A stretch of DNA of 28,312 bases, from IMG/VR virus record IMGVR_UViG_3300008108_000654, positions 1 to 28,312 of that record; one strand, 5' to 3'. Shown here one piece after another: positions 20,599 through 27,154 of the stretch. The notes beneath the pieces were generated by a model. The model saw only the letters and a program-made list of their open reading frames with translations. It did no database searches and was not told the DNA's origin. The stretch's first letter is position 1. Every line of letters begins with the position of its first letter. The position numbers and the translations under genes were made by a program. This stretch comes from a virus.

Positions 20599-20621
20599 AC
20601 TCTACACGCAAGGACTGACAT
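20599..20621 (-). promoter_or_regulatory. PafBC/RecA-NDp-type promoter
   Basis: Minus strand ATGTCAGTC-N8-TAGAGT; the first leftward promoter of the module, with a ~100-base leader containing the 17-bp repeats. Confidence 0.7.
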
Positions 20622-20809
20622 TTTTCAAGTCGCAAATCGGACATGTCGGACATTTTGAAAAAAACTTTTAAAAATATAGGTGATATACCTCACATATGGT
20701 CGCTCTATCTGGACAAATCGGACATTTCAAACATGTGTATCATACAAATAAAATCTCTATTAACATTTTATGAAATCTGATATTATAGTCGACTAGAATA
20801 TATATAAGA

Positions 20810-20815
20810 TATAAT
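20810..20815 (+). promoter_or_regulatory. -10 element, leaderless-type
   Basis: TATAAT six bases before ATG 20822. A possible -35 (TCGACT, 20789-20794) is 15 bases upstream. Confidence 0.55.
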
Positions 20816-20821
20816 AAAGAT

Positions 20822-21484
20822 ATGTCTGAAATACCAAAAATAATGTGGCAGACCCATGAGTGGGAATATGAAAACCTACCAGATATATATCTAAAAAATA
20901 CTCAATCCTGGAAAGAGCATAATCCAGATTGGGAGTATAGATATCATAATTCGGGGGAACGGAGATCTTTTTTAATTAAAAATAAATTCTTACGTTCTCA
21001 GAAATCAATAGATCTATATGACAAAATGGACAAACAGCTTCAGTCTGAAATATGGAGAGCTGGTGTTATATGGTTCTATGGTGGTGCTTATATTGATATG
21101 GATTCCGTCCCAAGAGAAATGAATCTTTTAAACAAATCTATAGAAAATGCAGAAAGTTTAAATAAGCCATATAGCATTATTTGTACAAATGATTCGATGC
21201 ATCTTAAAATCGGCTGCAATAACGCTCACTTCATAGGTAAGAAAAACTCAGAGTTTCTTAGGGCGCTTTTGGATAAATACGAATTACCGCTTCATAAAGA
21301 ATGGCCAGCGCACAATGAAGATATACATATACAAAGAATAGAGTTTATTGTAAATTCAAAAAATTTTGCGAGGATGGCACTTTATAGAGATGATATAGCT
21401 TTTGTTTTTGGCGATGTCTTTCATGGAGATGATTACAAACCAGAAAATTGGCGTGAATTAACTGACGCTTTTTATAAAATATAG
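20822..21484 (+). CDS. GT32-type glycosyltransferase
   Basis: A 220-residue protein starting MSEIPKIMWQTHEWEYENLP. The N-terminal IPKIMWQT, the central WRAGVIWFYGGAYIDMDSVP with the metal-binding D92-x-D94, and the preceding SWKEHNPDWEYR are the hallmarks of the GT32/OCH1-like mannosyltransferase fold (sugar-nucleotide transfer to glycans). A phage copy might decorate virion proteins or alter host surface glycans. Leaderless-type start. tRNA genes follow 14 bases after the stop. Confidence 0.87.
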   Translation: MSEIPKIMWQTHEWEYENLPDIYLKNTQSWKEHNPDWEYRYHNSGERRSFLIKNKFLRSQKSIDLYDKMDKQLQSEIWRAGVIWFYGGAYIDMDSVPREMNLLNKSIENAESLNKPYSIICTNDSMHLKIGCNNAHFIGKKNSEFLRALLDKYELPLHKEWPAHNEDIHIQRIEFIVNSKNFARMALYRDDIAFVFGDVFHGDDYKPENWRELTDAFYKI

Positions 21485-21498
21485 TATACTGAGCAAAA

Positions 21499-21571
21499 TG
21501 GTCCATAGCTCAGTTGGCAGAGCGCAGAGCTGTTAACTCTGATGTCCCAGGTTCGAGCCCTGGTGGACCAG
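21499..21571 (+). tRNA. tRNA-Asn (anticodon GTT)
   Basis: Cloverleaf with acceptor TGGTCCA/TGGACCA, D-stem GCTC/GAGC, anticodon stem CAGAG/CTCTG around CTGTTAA, T-arm CCAGG/CCTGG and discriminator G. CCA is not encoded. Confidence 0.95.
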
Positions 21572-21576
21572 CATAT

Positions 21577-21648
21577 GGCTTCATCGTCTATCGGTTAGGA
21601 CATCGCCCTTTCACGGCGGAAAGACGGGTTCGATTCCCGTTGGAGCTA
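21577..21648 (+). tRNA. tRNA-Glu (anticodon TTC)
   Basis: Cloverleaf with acceptor GGCTTCA/TGGAGCT (two G-U pairs), anticodon stem TCGCC/GGCGG around CTTTCAC, T-arm ACGGG/CCCGT. Five bases after tRNA-Asn, so both probably come from one precursor. Confidence 0.93.
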
Positions 21649-21655
21649 CTTTTGC

Positions 21656-21661
21656 TATAAT
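21656..21661 (+). promoter_or_regulatory. -10 element (TGCTATAAT), leaderless-type
   Basis: An extended -10 ends six bases before ATG 21668 and begins within eight bases of the tRNA-Glu end. Confidence 0.58.
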
Positions 21662-21667
21662 GATGAT

Positions 21668-22276
21668 ATGAATCCCTATAAAATTAATGATGTATTTACG
21701 CAAAATCAAATAGATGTTTTAAATAAAATAATTAATAATACTAAAAAAAGTGTAGATAAAGTTCTTGGAAGAGCTATGATTGGCGATATTAAAAATAGTT
21801 TTACTGAAGATATTATGGACAGGCTATATCAGATATCTAAAGAGGCCACTGGTCTTTCATTGTCTATAGATCATGCTTTATATGTAGAATACAGCAAAAG
21901 GTACGGAATACCTAATCTTCCTCCACATTTTGATAGGGATAAAAATTGTTTAATTATTAATTTTCAACTATCTGCTAATACCTCTTGGGATCTAGGTTTA
22001 AATGAAGATACTTACAAAATAGAAGATAATTCAGCAGTTTTATTTAATGGTAATACTGAAATACACTGGAGACCACATAAAGTATTTAAAGATGGTGAAT
22101 ATGTAAAAATGATATTTATAAGATTCTTTAATCCTAAAAATATTGTAGATAACTCTCATTTAGAAAGTATTCAAGATAGCGATTTTTTCAAAAGTATTAA
22201 TAAACTTAGGGACAGTGGTTTGACAGACATTGAGAAAAATGTTATTCTTCAAGCCTTGGACAGTTTTCGGAGATAA
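21668..22276 (+). CDS. 2-oxoglutarate/Fe(II) dioxygenase-like protein
   Basis: A 202-residue protein with H87-x-D89 (PPHFDRD), a probable distal H137 (HWRPHKVF) and K147 ten residues later in the 2-oxoglutarate position. Between them a strand NCLIINFQLSANTSW and a WDLGL turn fit the family's beta-helix but diverge from the YLNDDFEGG pattern of the other copies. The call is therefore softer; a structural comparison would settle it. It has its own extended -10 directly after the tRNA pair. Substrate unknown. Confidence 0.68.
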   Translation: MNPYKINDVFTQNQIDVLNKIINNTKKSVDKVLGRAMIGDIKNSFTEDIMDRLYQISKEATGLSLSIDHALYVEYSKRYGIPNLPPHFDRDKNCLIINFQLSANTSWDLGLNEDTYKIEDNSAVLFNGNTEIHWRPHKVFKDGEYVKMIFIRFFNPKNIVDNSHLESIQDSDFFKSINKLRDSGLTDIEKNVILQALDSFRR

Positions 22277-22458
22277 TATCAAGGGGTTAAACTCCAAGTG
22301 CGACAATGACGGAAATGTTATTAGTCTGGTAATCTAATCCATAGATTATTCAACCGATGAATTGCAGGCTTACAACCTTAAAAGACAATTTCGGGGTCCT
22401 TTTCCAAAAAAGGGGTGTAGGGGTTGTATGCTCCAAATCTGGAAATACCAGTAAGTGA

Positions 22459-22464
22459 TATAAT
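22459..22464 (+). promoter_or_regulatory. -10 element, leaderless-type
   Basis: TATAAT nine bases before ATG 22474. Confidence 0.5.
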
Positions 22465-22473
22465 TATATATAT

Positions 22474-23175
22474 ATGAAAAAAGTAAATATAATAGGTGAT
22501 TGTCATGCAGCTCGTATATTAGAACATTGGAATCCAAAAATATGTCCAGTAGATTTAAAAGTTTGGGGTAAGGCTGGATTTAGAGCTTACGATTTAAATA
22601 TAAAAGAATTACATGAATATAATGAGCCATCTTCAGGCATAGAATCATTTAATGACAATATACTACAAACTTTTAAAAAACACGAAGACACTGTATTAAA
22701 TTTTCAAAATATTAAAAATGGCGAATTAATAATGCCTTGGGCGGGATACGTAGACATAAGACAATTTTTACCTAAATACAAAAATACAGATCTTATAGTC
22801 AAAAAATATGTAGAAGAATTTATCAATTTTTATGACAAGTCGGTAATTAGGTTTATAGAACCACTACCTCAGTTTACTGAAATGCTTTTAAAATATGAGG
22901 GTATCCATCCATCATACTCATATGAAGAAAGGCTAGAACAGAATAGAATTTTTATAGATTCCCTAAGAAAGTATTCAGAGGAGTATGGTCTTCAAAAACC
23001 TATATCTCAAGAAGAAATATATAAGGCGGTGGGGGTTCAAGAATTTACCACAGATCTAACTCCACAGAATGGTTCTCATCCAGTAGATGCTTTAACTCCA
23101 AATTACATGAATAAAATATATAAATTATTTATTGAAGAATCTGTGAATACTTTAGATAATCCATATATATTCTAG
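22474..23175 (+). CDS. SGNH/GDSL-hydrolase-like protein
   Basis: A 233-residue protein starting MKKVNIIGDCHAARILEHWN. The N-terminal VNIIGDCHAARI matches the block I GDSHA motif of SGNH hydrolases except that Cys replaces the nucleophilic Ser. A C-terminal NGSHPVDALTPNYM at about 208 is in the place of the D-x-x-H block. If the fold is right, it might act on esters or acyl groups of glycans, next to two glycosyltransferases, or be a non-catalytic relative. Not certain. Confidence 0.6.
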   Translation: MKKVNIIGDCHAARILEHWNPKICPVDLKVWGKAGFRAYDLNIKELHEYNEPSSGIESFNDNILQTFKKHEDTVLNFQNIKNGELIMPWAGYVDIRQFLPKYKNTDLIVKKYVEEFINFYDKSVIRFIEPLPQFTEMLLKYEGIHPSYSYEERLEQNRIFIDSLRKYSEEYGLQKPISQEEIYKAVGVQEFTTDLTPQNGSHPVDALTPNYMNKIYKLFIEESVNTLDNPYIF

Positions 23176-23204
23176 TTGACTAAGATATATATCAGATATA
23201 TAAT
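23176..23204 (+). promoter_or_regulatory. Sigma-70-type promoter
   Basis: TTGACT (23176-23181), 17-base spacer, TATAAT (23199-23204), six bases before ATG 23211. The -35 starts one base after the upstream gene's stop. Confidence 0.72.
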
Positions 23205-23210
23205 ACATAT

Positions 23211-23294
23211 ATGAACTCTATTTATCAGAAATTAGTGGCAAGCTGTTTAATCATTATGATGGCGTATATAGCATTTGCCTTCATTGCAGGTTAA
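23211..23294 (+). CDS. Single-pass membrane micro-protein (27 aa)
   Basis: Encodes MNSIYQKLVASCLIIMMAYI plus AFAFIAG: one membrane helix. A good promoter places its start codon at the transcript 5' end, which supports it as a gene despite its size. Confidence 0.5.
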   Translation: MNSIYQKLVASCLIIMMAYIAFAFIAG

Positions 23295-23438
23295 ATTTAA
23301 AATAGCCTTTAAAAGCCTTCTAAGGCCTATATCCCAATTTATTGGGTATATTGGTAGGGGTAAGTATGGGTCTTCTACTTCCGCCGCACTGAAATTTTTG
23401 CAATTGCACTTATTGAGAGGATTTAGTACTCTATAACC

Positions 23439-23936
23439 ATGGAACAATATATTAGAGGAGATGAACCCCTCTGGGAGTATTTAAATGAAGAGCCATACAC
23501 TATCAGACAAAGGATGGCTGAATATTTTTTAGCTGATGAACCGTTGGTGGTAGATATAGGTACCTATAAAGTTCCACTTAAGACTAATCAACAATTAATA
23601 TCTATAGACCCACTTAAGACTTTTGAGGGTGGATACAATAAGGATGTTAAAACATTTTTAAAAGAAGTAAATCCAATTAATTTTTCATTATCTTGTCTAG
23701 GACTAGCTATCGAAGGCGGTCAAGATCAATGGGATGCATTTATAGAATTATTTAAAAGATCTAAGATAGCAGTAGTAGAGTATTCTAGAGATGTACATGA
23801 TCATTCGTATTTTGATCAAATAGAGACCTTATGTAATTATAAGAAGGTTTATTTTAAAGCATTTCTAGATATGCCACATGTTGAGGTTGAAGGTATTAAA
23901 CCATACCCTAGAAGGAAATTTTTAGTTTTTAAATAA
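23439..23936 (+). CDS. SAM-dependent methyltransferase-like protein
   Basis: A 165-residue protein starting MEQYIRGDEPLWEYLNEEPY. A Rossmann-like glycine motif (LVVDIGTY, about 36-43) followed by an acidic strand end (LISIDP, about 53-58) resembles SAM-binding motifs I and II, and later strands (IAVVEYSR; KKVYFKAF) fit an alpha/beta fold. Catalytic residues cannot be identified. GAGAGGA lies about 20 bases upstream. Convergent, with a 15-base overlap, with the 50-aa leftward gene. Confidence 0.55.
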   Translation: MEQYIRGDEPLWEYLNEEPYTIRQRMAEYFLADEPLVVDIGTYKVPLKTNQQLISIDPLKTFEGGYNKDVKTFLKEVNPINFSLSCLGLAIEGGQDQWDAFIELFKRSKIAVVEYSRDVHDHSYFDQIETLCNYKKVYFKAFLDMPHVEVEGIKPYPRRKFLVFK

Positions 23937-24074
23937 CCTATTCCAGAAAAATATTTTTTTTAGAAATTTTTCAAATTTATTTTGCATTTTAAGCTCAAAG
24001 CTTTCATTTTTATAATGCTCTGACTGGAAGTATGGGCTAAACATTTGATCACTAAAATATCTTCTTGGAGTCAT
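23922..24074 (-). CDS. Small basic protein (50 aa)
   Basis: Starts MTPRRYFSDQMFSPYFQSEH and ends in a Lys/Phe-rich amphipathic tail (KFEKFLKKIFFWNRLFKN). TATAAT (24081-24086) lies six bases before the ATG, matching the leaderless pattern, which supports it as a gene. Function unknown; membrane association is possible. Confidence 0.55.
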   Translation of the reverse strand: MTPRRYFSDQMFSPYFQSEHYKNESFELKMQNKFEKFLKKIFFWNRLFKN

Positions 24075-24080
24075 AATATA

Positions 24081-24086
24081 ATTATA
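24081..24086 (-). promoter_or_regulatory. -10 element, leaderless-type
   Basis: Minus strand TATAAT six bases before ATG 24074, just beyond the stop of the tail-fibre-like gene. Confidence 0.52.
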
Positions 24087-24090
24087 CCAC

Positions 24091-24726
24091 TTAAACTATA
24101 GAAGTAATAATTCCGCTAGATACTGTTACTGTTTTCCCATCACTAGATGTAAAAGATCCAGTGGCACCATGAAAATTAACCCAAGTAGTTCCATTCCACT
24201 TTAGCATATCTCCAGATGTTTTACCATTTAATACTACGTTATGAAGTTCTTCTACTTCAAAACCATTTTGTACTTTTACAAATATTTCTCCATTATTTTG
24301 TTGAGCTCTAGTTACAATTCCTATAAATACTAAATGTGCAGGTGCTACTGGTTTATTTGCTAAACCATATATTAAATTACCGTCTACGCCCAACCAAACT
24401 GGATCTCCAGGATTGGCTCCGTTTGTATTTAATCCAGCTAGCAAACCTTCTGTAACTACATATCCTATTCCATTTTTGTTTAAACTTTCTTCAAGAAGAC
24501 CCATTGTTTTAGAAGAAGTCATTTCTATAGTATTACTAGCTCTATTTACCAGCATGTTAGTTCCAGATAGACCAGTAGAGCCAGTTACATAAACTGCCTG
24601 ACCTTTATTTATAGTTCCGTTATAATCGCTTTTAACTAAATGTTTTACAGTGCTTACATATGAAGGAAATACAATTGTAGATGGATCAAACGGTGGAGTA
24701 GTAATTCTTATTCTTGGTTGAGTCAT
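24091..24726 (-). CDS. Phage structural protein, fibre/baseplate-like
   Basis: A 211-residue protein starting MTQPRIRITTPPFDPSTIVF. The region NKGQAVYVTG...SKTMGLLEESLN..GIGYVVTEGLL and GDPVWLG.DGNLIYGLANKPVAPAHLVFIG is a recurrent module in virion proteins of aquatic phages, found in tail-fibre or capsid-decoration proteins. It ends in a short beta-repeat (GKTVTVSSGIITSIV). The start overlaps the preceding gene's stop by four bases, so the pair is co-translated. Confidence 0.8.
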   Translation of the reverse strand: MTQPRIRITTPPFDPSTIVFPSYVSTVKHLVKSDYNGTINKGQAVYVTGSTGLSGTNMLVNRASNTIEMTSSKTMGLLEESLNKNGIGYVVTEGLLAGLNTNGANPGDPVWLGVDGNLIYGLANKPVAPAHLVFIGIVTRAQQNNGEIFVKVQNGFEVEELHNVVLNGKTSGDMLKWNGTTWVNFHGATGSFTSSDGKTVTVSSGIITSIV

Positions 24727-24992
24727 CCTATATCCAATTTAAATAAGGCTATAGATACCCCAGCATCGCCTACTGCAAATATTTTATCATTAGGTGCAAG
24801 TTCTATAGTAAAAGATTGCCCAGGATAAAGTTTATGTCCATAATCTGAAGAAGATACAGATTGATTACCCAAATAAGCATATCCAGAAGCCACTATATTT
24901 TGAATTGATAAAACAGAAGGCCTATCCAGAGGTCCAGTATAGGTTAGGTCTATTGGGTTGCTATCAAGAGAAATTATAGATTGTCTTATCAT
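24723..24992 (-). CDS. Small virion-associated protein (89 aa)
   Basis: Starts MIRQSIISLDSNPIDLTYTG; beta-rich with a jelly-roll-like pattern ending KIFAVGDAGVSIALFKLDIG. Usually found next to the fibre-type gene in aquatic phages, by recollection. TAGAAT (25000-25005) lies seven bases before the ATG. Confidence 0.65.
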   Translation of the reverse strand: MIRQSIISLDSNPIDLTYTGPLDRPSVLSIQNIVASGYAYLGNQSVSSSDYGHKLYPGQSFTIELAPNDKIFAVGDAGVSIALFKLDIG

Positions 24993-24999
24993 ATACTAT

Positions 25000-25005
25000 A
25001 TTCTA
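25000..25005 (-). promoter_or_regulatory. -10 element, leaderless-type
   Basis: Minus strand TAGAAT seven bases before ATG 24992, immediately beyond the terminator at 25010-25043. Confidence 0.5.
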
Positions 25006-25085
25006 TCAGAAAACCCAATCAGAGGCGGATCCGATTGGGTTTTAGGCATCTTATGATGCTGTGTAAGGAGCTAGGCTCGACCTAC
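25005..25085 (-). ncRNA. Candidate small RNA (~80 nt)
   Basis: A promoter (25092-25120) is followed by about 40 bases with a GCATC/GATGC hairpin and then the strong terminator at 25010-25043, with no reading frame between. The ends given are estimates. Also possible: the terminator serves only the upstream dioxygenase and the promoter match is chance. Confidence 0.5.
25010..25043. terminator. Strong bidirectional terminator
   Basis: AAAACCCAATC (25010-25020) pairs with GATTGGGTTTT (25033-25043) around 12 bases. A/T ends give U-runs in both directions. Confidence 0.9.
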
Positions 25086-25091
25086 ATAATA

Positions 25092-25120
25092 ATTGTATAA
25101 TTAATAAATTTTAAAGTCAA
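25092..25120 (-). promoter_or_regulatory. Sigma-70-type promoter of the candidate small RNA
   Basis: Minus strand TTGACT (25115-25120), 17-base spacer, TACAAT (25092-25097). The -35 overlaps the stop region of the dioxygenase gene. Confidence 0.65.
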
Positions 25121-25917
25121 GAACTAATTCTTAGTTTATCTTGAGCTTCTATTTTTTCTTTAATCACGTCAGCAAATTTAGGATTTACTTTTAAAGGAGA
25201 TGCCCATTCATTTATTTGCTGTAAAGTTGGATCTTCATATTTTCCAATTTGCTCATACCATTCTGAACTTTTATAGTTATAAAATGTTCCTGGATTATCT
25301 GAAGCATTTAAAGCAAAATTTGAAAATACAAATCGAGTTCCACTAGAAGTTGGCTTAGTTCCATGATCGTATGGTTTACATGCTCCATGTATCACTATAT
25401 CCCCAGGTTCAGGGCTAACTACCAAGCATGGCTCTTCTAATCTTTCTTTGCTTAGATCAGTACCATTTTTTATAGTTCCATCTGGATTAATATTTGGATA
25501 ATAAATTTCTCCGCCAGTAAAATTACCAAAATAGGCACAAATTCCATATTGTAATGAACAACAGGCAGACCATACATCAATTTCAAAGATTTCGTCTTCT
25601 TTACCCATTCCAGGACTATCGGCATGTACAAACATTCCTTCGTCTCCAGGCTCAGACACCATATATCTTTGACAAGGGTGTATTGCTATTTCTGGATATA
25701 CAAGATCAGACATAAATTTCCATACTAAATATGTACTTTTCATTGGCGGAACAATTTTATCTTCATACCAGCCATTAGAACTCCACAAATTATGCGGATC
25801 ACGTTTATAGGTAGAAAGATCTTTATTTACTTCATCAATTATATCTTGAGGAATAATGTTTTTAAATACATATATCCTGTCTGAAAGCTTTGTGCATCTA
25901 GGGTCATTATAAAACAT
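25117..25917 (-). CDS. 2-oxoglutarate/Fe(II) dioxygenase
   Basis: A 266-residue oxygenase with H98-x-D100 (FVHADSPG), distal H185 (PYDHGTKPT) and R195 ten residues later. The strand CAYFGNFTGGEIYYP (about 127-141) and SPEPGDIVIHGA are typical of the prolyl hydroxylase-like branch. It differs from the left-arm copies in length and spacing, so it is probably a separate acquisition rather than a recent duplicate. A TATAAT nine bases before the ATG gives a leaderless-type start. It lies next to virion protein genes, so a structural protein could be the substrate. Confidence 0.85.
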   Translation of the reverse strand: MFYNDPRCTKLSDRIYVFKNIIPQDIIDEVNKDLSTYKRDPHNLWSSNGWYEDKIVPPMKSTYLVWKFMSDLVYPEIAIHPCQRYMVSEPGDEGMFVHADSPGMGKEDEIFEIDVWSACCSLQYGICAYFGNFTGGEIYYPNINPDGTIKNGTDLSKERLEEPCLVVSPEPGDIVIHGACKPYDHGTKPTSSGTRFVFSNFALNASDNPGTFYNYKSSEWYEQIGKYEDPTLQQINEWASPLKVNPKFADVIKEKIEAQDKLRISS

Positions 25918-25946
25918 AGTAATTATATTATATCACTATATATATA

Positions 25947-26132
25947 CTATTTTAAAAGATTGTTTTTTACAAGTCTTTCATAAGTATTTGAGCAGATATA
26001 TTCAAAAGACATCATTCCCTGTTCAAGATGAGACTTGGATTCTTCCTCACCTAGCCCAGCATTTGTATACATGAATTTCATGTCCTCAACGAATCCATCA
26101 AGCATCATTTTAATAATTTCTTCTCTATTCAT
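25947..26132 (-). CDS. Small hypothetical protein (61 aa)
   Basis: Starts MNREEIIKMMLDGFVEDMKF; helical, acidic, with one CS pair late. It overlaps the upstream gene by eight bases. The third gene of a coupled run behind the lysozyme-like gene. No family recognised. Confidence 0.6.
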   Translation of the reverse strand: MNREEIIKMMLDGFVEDMKFMYTNAGLGEEESKSHLEQGMMSFEYICSNTYERLVKNNLLK

Positions 26133-26346
26133 TTACTGGCTCCTTTTCAGCAGTTAAAGCAGGTGCAGGTCCTAGCAAAAATCCTTGCTCATGATATTCA
26201 ATTAATTTAGCAACCTCATCGCCATTGTCTGTTGATGAATATTTTGCTAATAATGTTAATACGTCATAAATTCTATGAAGCATAATATAATTTACCATTG
26301 GCAAATTATCTTCTAGGTTTTTAGATTCCGAGTTATTCTCAGACAT
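26125..26346 (-). CDS. Phage hypothetical protein (73 aa)
   Basis: Starts MSENNSESKNLEDNLPMVNY and continues IMLHRIYDVLTLLAKY, then a C-terminal EYHEQGFLLGPAPALT. The NLPMVNYIMLHRIYD and GxLLGPAP elements recur in uncharacterised phage proteins next to lysis or tail genes, as I recall. Overlaps both neighbours by eight bases. Confidence 0.65.
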   Translation of the reverse strand: MSENNSESKNLEDNLPMVNYIMLHRIYDVLTLLAKYSSTDNGDEVAKLIEYHEQGFLLGPAPALTAEKEPVNE

Positions 26347-26551
26347 TGCTGTCCACCTTTTCTTTAATACTATTATACAATTTTTCTCCTATAAAATTTT
26401 TATAAGAGCATGATAAACAATATAAATAAATATTGTCATCTAAATCTAAATTAGGTTGAAGAAGGCCTTGGTCCATTGGGCATTCTAGCCTAGGCACAAG
26501 ACCCTCTTCTGATAAAGCTATATATTGAGATACATACTGTATCTGTCGCAA
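26339..26551 (-). CDS. Zinc-binding hypothetical protein (70 aa)
   Basis: TTG start with GGAG about six bases upstream. The protein begins MRQIQYVSQYIALSEEGLVP; CPMDQG (about 24) and CLSC (about 45-48) supply three cysteines that could bind zinc. Lies nine bases after the lysozyme-like gene and is probably co-transcribed. Confidence 0.6.
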   Translation of the reverse strand: MRQIQYVSQYIALSEEGLVPRLECPMDQGLLQPNLDLDDNIYLYCLSCSYKNFIGEKLYNSIKEKVDSNV

Positions 26552-26560
26552 AATTGCTCC

Positions 26561-27127
26561 TTAAGCTTTAGGGAATTGACTAATCAACTCCTTGGCCTTT
26601 CCTATTGAGTTAGGCCATGATGACCAATCTTTACCGCCCTTGGTCATATAGTACGTTATCTCTGCATTTGTTACTGGATCAAATAATTCCTTATTTGACA
26701 CTAAATTGAATTTATCTAATCTATCTACACCTAGTTGCCCAAGCATATTAATTTGAAAAATTCCGTAAGATTTATCACCAGTTGATTTGTTGTCATTTAA
26801 AGCCATTGGTCTCCCATTTGACTCTACATTAGCAACAGCCCAAGCTGTCTTTAAAGCATTTCCCTCAAAACCCACTGCCCACAATAAATCTTTTAAATCT
26901 TCAGGCGCAAGCATTTCTGAGTGCTTATAAGTATCATTACTGAACTTATTTAGTATTTCTCTTTTTAGTTGTTTTTCGGTTTTCTGTACCTTCTCAGGTA
27001 TAGTTGTTAAAGCTTGAGTTACTGTTGGTCCAGGCTGGACGGAAAACATAAATAATGTTATCATTATTATTGCAGTCCAACTATGAACAACATCGCTCAA
27101 ACGTTGTTTGATTCTCTCCATTGGCAT
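26561..27127 (-). CDS. Membrane-anchored lysozyme/transglycosylase-like protein
   Basis: A 188-residue protein: N-terminal amphipathic region and hydrophobic segment (about 15-30, SWTAIIMITLFMFSV) acting as anchor or signal peptide, a charged linker, then a lysozyme-like domain from about residue 78. AWAVANVESNGRP places E102 as the likely catalytic acid, with SYGIFQINM (about 120-128) matching the lytic transglycosylase/Rpf-type substrate motif. It would cut peptidoglycan, as a signal-anchored lysin or a virion-associated wall enzyme. AAAGGAGGAA precedes the ATG. It begins a four-gene leftward operon. Confidence 0.82.
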   Translation of the reverse strand: MPMERIKQRLSDVVHSWTAIIMITLFMFSVQPGPTVTQALTTIPEKVQKTEKQLKREILNKFSNDTYKHSEMLAPEDLKDLLWAVGFEGNALKTAWAVANVESNGRPMALNDNKSTGDKSYGIFQINMLGQLGVDRLDKFNLVSNKELFDPVTNAEITYYMTKGGKDWSSWPNSIGKAKELISQFPKA

Positions 27128-27154
27128 TTCCTCCTTTAGAGATAACGGACTATA

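Larger units (their letters stand above)
20493..20821. other. Divergent control region with repeats
   Basis: Gene-free segment between the leftward module and the rightward GT32 gene. It holds the PafBC-type promoter at 20599-20621, a 17-bp direct repeat, three CGGACAT copies including ACAAATCGGACATT (20713-20726), and TAGTCGACTAG (20786-20796) before the TATAAT of the GT32 gene. Confidence 0.65.

Noticed and set aside
23247-23447. Leftward 66-codon frame with several Cys
   Set aside because: Overlaps the membrane micro-gene and gap hairpins, lacks a ribosome site and promoter; probably chance.
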